Assembly: GCF_900005765.1 (NCBI RefSeq)
Contig: NC_041687.1
Coordinates: 1,116,001-1,180,000 of the forward strand
DNA length: 64,000 nucleotides
Reading direction: 5' to 3'
DNA from: Plasmodium relictum
Lineage: Eukaryota > Apicomplexa > Aconoidasida > Haemosporida > Plasmodiidae
In this document: in pieces, positions 61,069-64,000 of the stretch
Numbering within the stretch: the stretch's first letter is position 1
How the letters are laid out: each line of letters opens with the position of its first letter
The notes under the pieces: model-generated
Seen by the model: the letters and a program-made list of their open reading frames with translations, nothing else
Databases searched by the model: none
What the model was told of the DNA's origin: nothing
Translations under genes and position numbers: made by a program

Positions 61069-61413
61069 TTATTTATCAGCTTTTCCGTTTATAAATTTTA
61101 AATTATTATTAGTTGCTGAACATATTTTTTTCGCCATTTCTTCAATTTTATTAATTTTAACTAATTTGCTTTTCTATTAAAGAAAAAAAAATGTATTATT
61201 TTCATAGAAGACAATATATTAAAAATATGAAAGATTATACAATAAAAGAAAAAAAAAAAATTAACTACATAATATAGAATAAATATTAAATTATATTACC
61301 TTTCTTAAACTTTTCACTACTATTTTTTCTTTATTTTTTTTGGCCTTTTTTGACTTGTTCTTCCTTTCAGCAATTTTATTTTTTTTCACTTTAACTTTTA
61401 AATTTTGCACCAT
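61069..61413 (-). CDS. Small basic two-exon protein (72 aa), UPF0390-like
   Basis: Exons 61413-61300 and 61173-61069 join in phase 0 (R-K | K-S-K) across a 126-base GT...AG intron. The product begins MVQNLKVKVKKNKIAERKNK. It has a very Lys-rich first half and a C-terminal half with INKIEEMAKKICSATNNNLK and INGKADK. The size, basic N-terminus and short terminal helix resemble the UPF0390/DUF2462 family of small nucleolar or ribosome-linked proteins. That resemblance is weak, because basic composition alone can mimic it. It ends tail to tail with the condensin gene, 114 bases apart. Coding status is supported by the GC-richer exons and clean junctions. Confidence 0.65.
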
Positions 61414-61617
61414 TTTTATATTATCTTTAAAAAAAATTTGAAAAGAAATATAATAAAATCTACCTTTAATTTATGAAAAATTATAAATTAAAAAAATCAT
61501 AAATAGGAATGAATAAATAATAAAAGAATAAATTAAATAATTATTATGAAAAAAAATTAAAAAAATTAAATGAATAATCAAAGATATACAATAACAACGT
61601 TAATAAAAAAAAATATA

Positions 61618-61656
<39 letters not shown>

Positions 61657-61829
61657 TACAGAAAAAAAGAAAAAAATTTTACAGCAAAAAAAAAAAATTT
61701 ATAAATATTAAATGAAATAAGTAAATTTCAAAATTAAATATTAAATGAAAAATAAAAGTAAAAAATTTAATCTTTTTTTTTTTTTTTCTATTAAAGTAAT
61801 AATAATTTTAAGAAAATTATAAAAAAATT
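61414..61829. other. Divergent intergenic spacer (416 bases)
   Basis: Separates two small genes transcribed apart. (TA)n lies at 61628-61648. No other feature is seen. Confidence 0.6.
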
Positions 61830-62270
61830 ATGAATGAGAATATTCCTGAATTAATATTAAAATATGAAAGGAAAGAAAAGGAAAGATTAAAAAAAAAAAA
61901 AAAAAAACGTAAAATATACAATATTAATTATAGTTTTATATATCTTATTTTTTTATATAATAAAAATAATTTAATCGAAATTACAACAAAAAATTTTGAT
62001 TCATTAAAAGGTGAAATTATAGAAATTAAAAAGAATTCGAATAATAGCTTAAAAGGAATTGTTTTAATAAATGTAATAAAGAATAATCAGACTAATTTTT
62101 TATTTAAAAAATTATATATATCTTTGTTAAATATCTATACATGTATACCTATCAATAATTGTTTAAATAATAATATAAAAGAAAGAAATGTTTCCAAAGT
62201 TATTCTTAATGGATATAAAAATTTAATGCTTAATGAGATTTACGAAAAATTTAAAAAAATTGGGGGATAA
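61830..62270 (+). CDS. Small protein of unknown function (146 aa), beta-rich core
   Basis: Single open frame starting MNENIPELILKYERKEKERL, with a lysine run at residues 21-27. The following ~70 residues (YLIFLYNKNNLIEITTKNFD, then LKGEIIEIKKNSNNSLKGIV) alternate hydrophobic and polar positions, as in a small beta-barrel. A C-terminal helix follows (LNGYKNLMLNEIYEKFKKIG). The layout weakly recalls Sm/LSm-like or RNase P p29-like barrels, but I cannot match the defining motifs, so no function is assigned. The frame is flanked by pure A/T DNA and is too long and varied in composition to be chance. Confidence 0.65.
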   Translation: MNENIPELILKYERKEKERLKKKKKKRKIYNINYSFIYLIFLYNKNNLIEITTKNFDSLKGEIIEIKKNSNNSLKGIVLINVIKNNQTNFLFKKLYISLLNIYTCIPINNCLNNNIKERNVSKVILNGYKNLMLNEIYEKFKKIGG

Positions 62271-63191
62271 TTAAAAGAAAAAAAATAAATAATTAGAAGT
62301 TTTACCTATTAAAAAGAAAATCCAAATAGAAAAAAGATAATACATTCAAATTAAATGAAATATATTAGTTAATGATGTAAATTAGATAATATAGGATTGA
62401 ATAAAATTTAATATAATACAAATCAAATATATATATTGTTATCATTTTTTTAATAATACAAAAAAAAAAAAAAATAAAATAAAAAAAAGACAATATATAT
62501 AAGAATATTAAATATAAAATATAATTAAGATATAATTAAAATGTTGTAAAATTCATAAAACATACTTATTTTATTTTTTTGTATTGCATTATATATTCAT
62601 TTTTAAAATACTTTTACTTTTTATAGTAATATTATAAAAAATTTAAAAAAATAAGGCAAATTTTATCAAGATTTGGTTGAATATTAAAAAGTAATATTCT
62701 ATTTAACATTGCTAGCTAAATAAAATATATATTATTCCTAATTTTTAAATTTAGAATAGAAATTGATTACAGACAATTACAAATTAAAATATATATATTT
62801 TATAAGTTTATATAAATTAATTTATACAATTTTTTTAAAATTTCCATAATTTTATTTTAAAAATATTATTTTATTTTTATATTTTTTATTTTTTTTTTTT
62901 TTGATGTTTATTTTTTTATATGTATGAATTTTTTTTTTTTTTATCTTTTTAAAAAAATATATAAATATTAAAAAAAAGAAAAGAAAAGAAAAGATTAATT
63001 TTTATGGGTTATGAAAACAAAAGTATAACATAATTAATAAATTTTTTTTTTTTTCTTAACATTTATATTTTGTTTTTATGTTTTTAATTTTGTTGATTTA
63101 AGTTTAATAAACTTTTCTTTAAATAAATTCTATTTGATAATAAGTTAAAGAATATAAAACAACATTATAAATAGACAATTTTATTTTATGT
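62271..63191. other. Convergent intergenic region (0.9 kb)
   Basis: Between the small plus-strand gene and the last exon of the reductase gene. It holds homopolymers, an (AAAAG)n stretch at 62973-62993 and a GCTAGC word near 62711. No gene is seen. Confidence 0.6.
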
Positions 63192-64000
63192 TCATAAAAT
63201 AAAAGGAAATATTGCTTTTCTTGATCTAAGAAAAAAAAAAAAAAAATGAATATGAAATAAGAAAAACAAAAACAAAAACAAAAAAAAATTATAAGGGAAT
63301 TACTTTGGATAATTTGGAAATTCTCTTTTATAATTTTTGTGTTTTTTTATAGCCCATATTGCCATTTGTATGGTAGCAACTAAAGTAAAAATATAACCTT
63401 TAGTAAAAAAAAAAAATAACAATAAATTTTTAAAATAATATATATAAAAAAAAAAAATTCTCATAATTTTTTTTTTTATTATTAGTAATTTTTTTTTATT
63501 TCCTTACCTGTTAAAGTATTAGTTATGAGAGAAAATATAATCCAAATTAAAACTTCATAAAAATAATTTGCGCAAGAAATATAATTAAAACCATATCCAT
63601 AAGGTATTCCTCTACTTTTTGTTCCTTTATAAAAAAAAAAAAAAAAAGTTAAAAGATAAAAAATTCAAGTAAATATTTAAAAATTATATGGAAAAAAAAG
63701 GGAAATTTTAAATTGTGCATTACCTCTTGGTCTTAAATTTCTTAATATCAAATGGCATTTTAAATTTAAAAATTCCAATATCTAAATAAAAAATAAATAA
63801 GCATATATTTTACAATAAAGTGAATATATAAAAATAAATGCACATATATAAAATAAAAATATATTTTAAAGTATTTAAAATAATAAAATACATAATACAA
63901 AGCTTTATCATGAAAAATTTGCAGTAACGTAAATATAGGCATTACTAGTAAAACAAAGAAAAGAGAATATACTAAAAATGGTTTTGATTCTATAGCATGA
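63192..64000 (-). CDS. TECR: Very-long-chain enoyl-CoA reductase (TECR/Tsc13), C-terminal part; 5' end outside the window
   Basis: Five exons are visible: 64000-63892 (partial), 63781-63724, 63624-63508, 63397-63304 and 63225-63192. The joined C-terminus reads LRNLRPRGTKSRGIPYGYGF then NYISCANYFYEVLIWIIFSL, then a membrane span and AIKKHKNYKREFPNYPKSRK. This is the steroid 5-alpha-reductase/TECR C-terminal domain, which binds NADPH. The enzyme makes the last reduction of the ER fatty-acid elongation cycle, trans-2-enoyl-CoA to saturated acyl-CoA. The 34-base last exon (donor CCAAA|GTAATT, acceptor CTTAG|ATCAAG) supplies SRKAIFPFIL, the expected end of the family. Reading on without splicing would stop early at PNYPK. 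The N-terminal ubiquitin-like region and first spans lie beyond the window. Confidence 0.88.

Noticed and set aside
1-64000. tRNA, rRNA, transposon and CRISPR features
   Set aside because: No GC-rich cloverleaf-sized islands, no transposase-like frame and no spaced direct repeats were seen; all repeats found are simple microsatellites, homopolymers or the single intronic duplication.

Overview
The window is nuclear chromosomal DNA of a malaria parasite (Plasmodium). By eye it is well over 80% A+T. Genes are long, Asn/Lys-rich and carry low-complexity insertions. Intergenic DNA is almost pure A/T with (TA)n and homopolymer tracts, and introns are short, AT-rich and GT...AG. Protein families include parasite-style versions of eukaryotic core machinery. 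The extreme A+T fits P. falciparum-like or avian-lineage species; I cannot name the species from sequence alone. From memory, not checked, the order hydrolase - CCCH zinc finger - RPA2 - delta-COP resembles part of P. falciparum chromosome 11.

Layout, left to right. (1) 3-4076 (+): 3' part of a large Asn/Lys-rich protein of unknown function. (2) 4450-5554 (-): a six-exon gene for a 174-residue unknown protein. (3) 8592-12954 (+): a two-exon SERAC1-like serine hydrolase. (4) 14277-19008 (-): a triple CCCH zinc-finger protein whose C-terminus lies in another frame beyond an (AAT)n tract. (5) 23214-27772 (-): RNA polymerase I second-largest subunit. (6) 29980-31513 (+): coatomer delta. (7) 32839-34686 (+): degenerate MORN-repeat protein. 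(8) 35161-36578 (+): seven-exon MPDU1-like PQ-loop protein, tail to tail with (9) 36630-40246 (-), an MFS transporter in seven exons. (10) 41907-43613 (-): PP2C phosphatase with an N-terminal leader. (11) 44594-47849 (-): RCC1-repeat protein with a potential myristoylation start. (12) 48766-49956 (-): eight-span membrane protein. (13) 50649-51089 (+): a candidate small spliced gene. (14) 51097-51798 (-): secretory hotdog thioesterase-like protein. (15) 52633-54194 (-): four-exon RRM-like protein. (16) 55124-60954 (+): condensin HEAT subunit in five exons. (17) 61069-61413 (-): small basic two-exon protein. (18) 61830-62270 (+): small unknown protein. (19) 63192-64000 (-): C-terminal part of very-long-chain enoyl-CoA reductase.

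The genes are mostly housekeeping: rRNA transcription, COPI traffic, mannosyl-lipid handling, VLCFA elongation and chromosome condensation, mixed with lineage-specific proteins. They are independent eukaryotic transcription units, not an operon. No tRNA, rRNA, transposon or CRISPR was seen. I found no obvious new multi-gene system. The best leads are the frame break in the zinc-finger gene, the unlisted small gene at 50.6-51.1 kb, the lysine/poly-A architecture and split catalytic triad of the hydrolase, and the unknown small proteins. Most exon joins were worked out by hand from GT...AG signals, reading phase and protein continuity; they are models, not transcript-verified.
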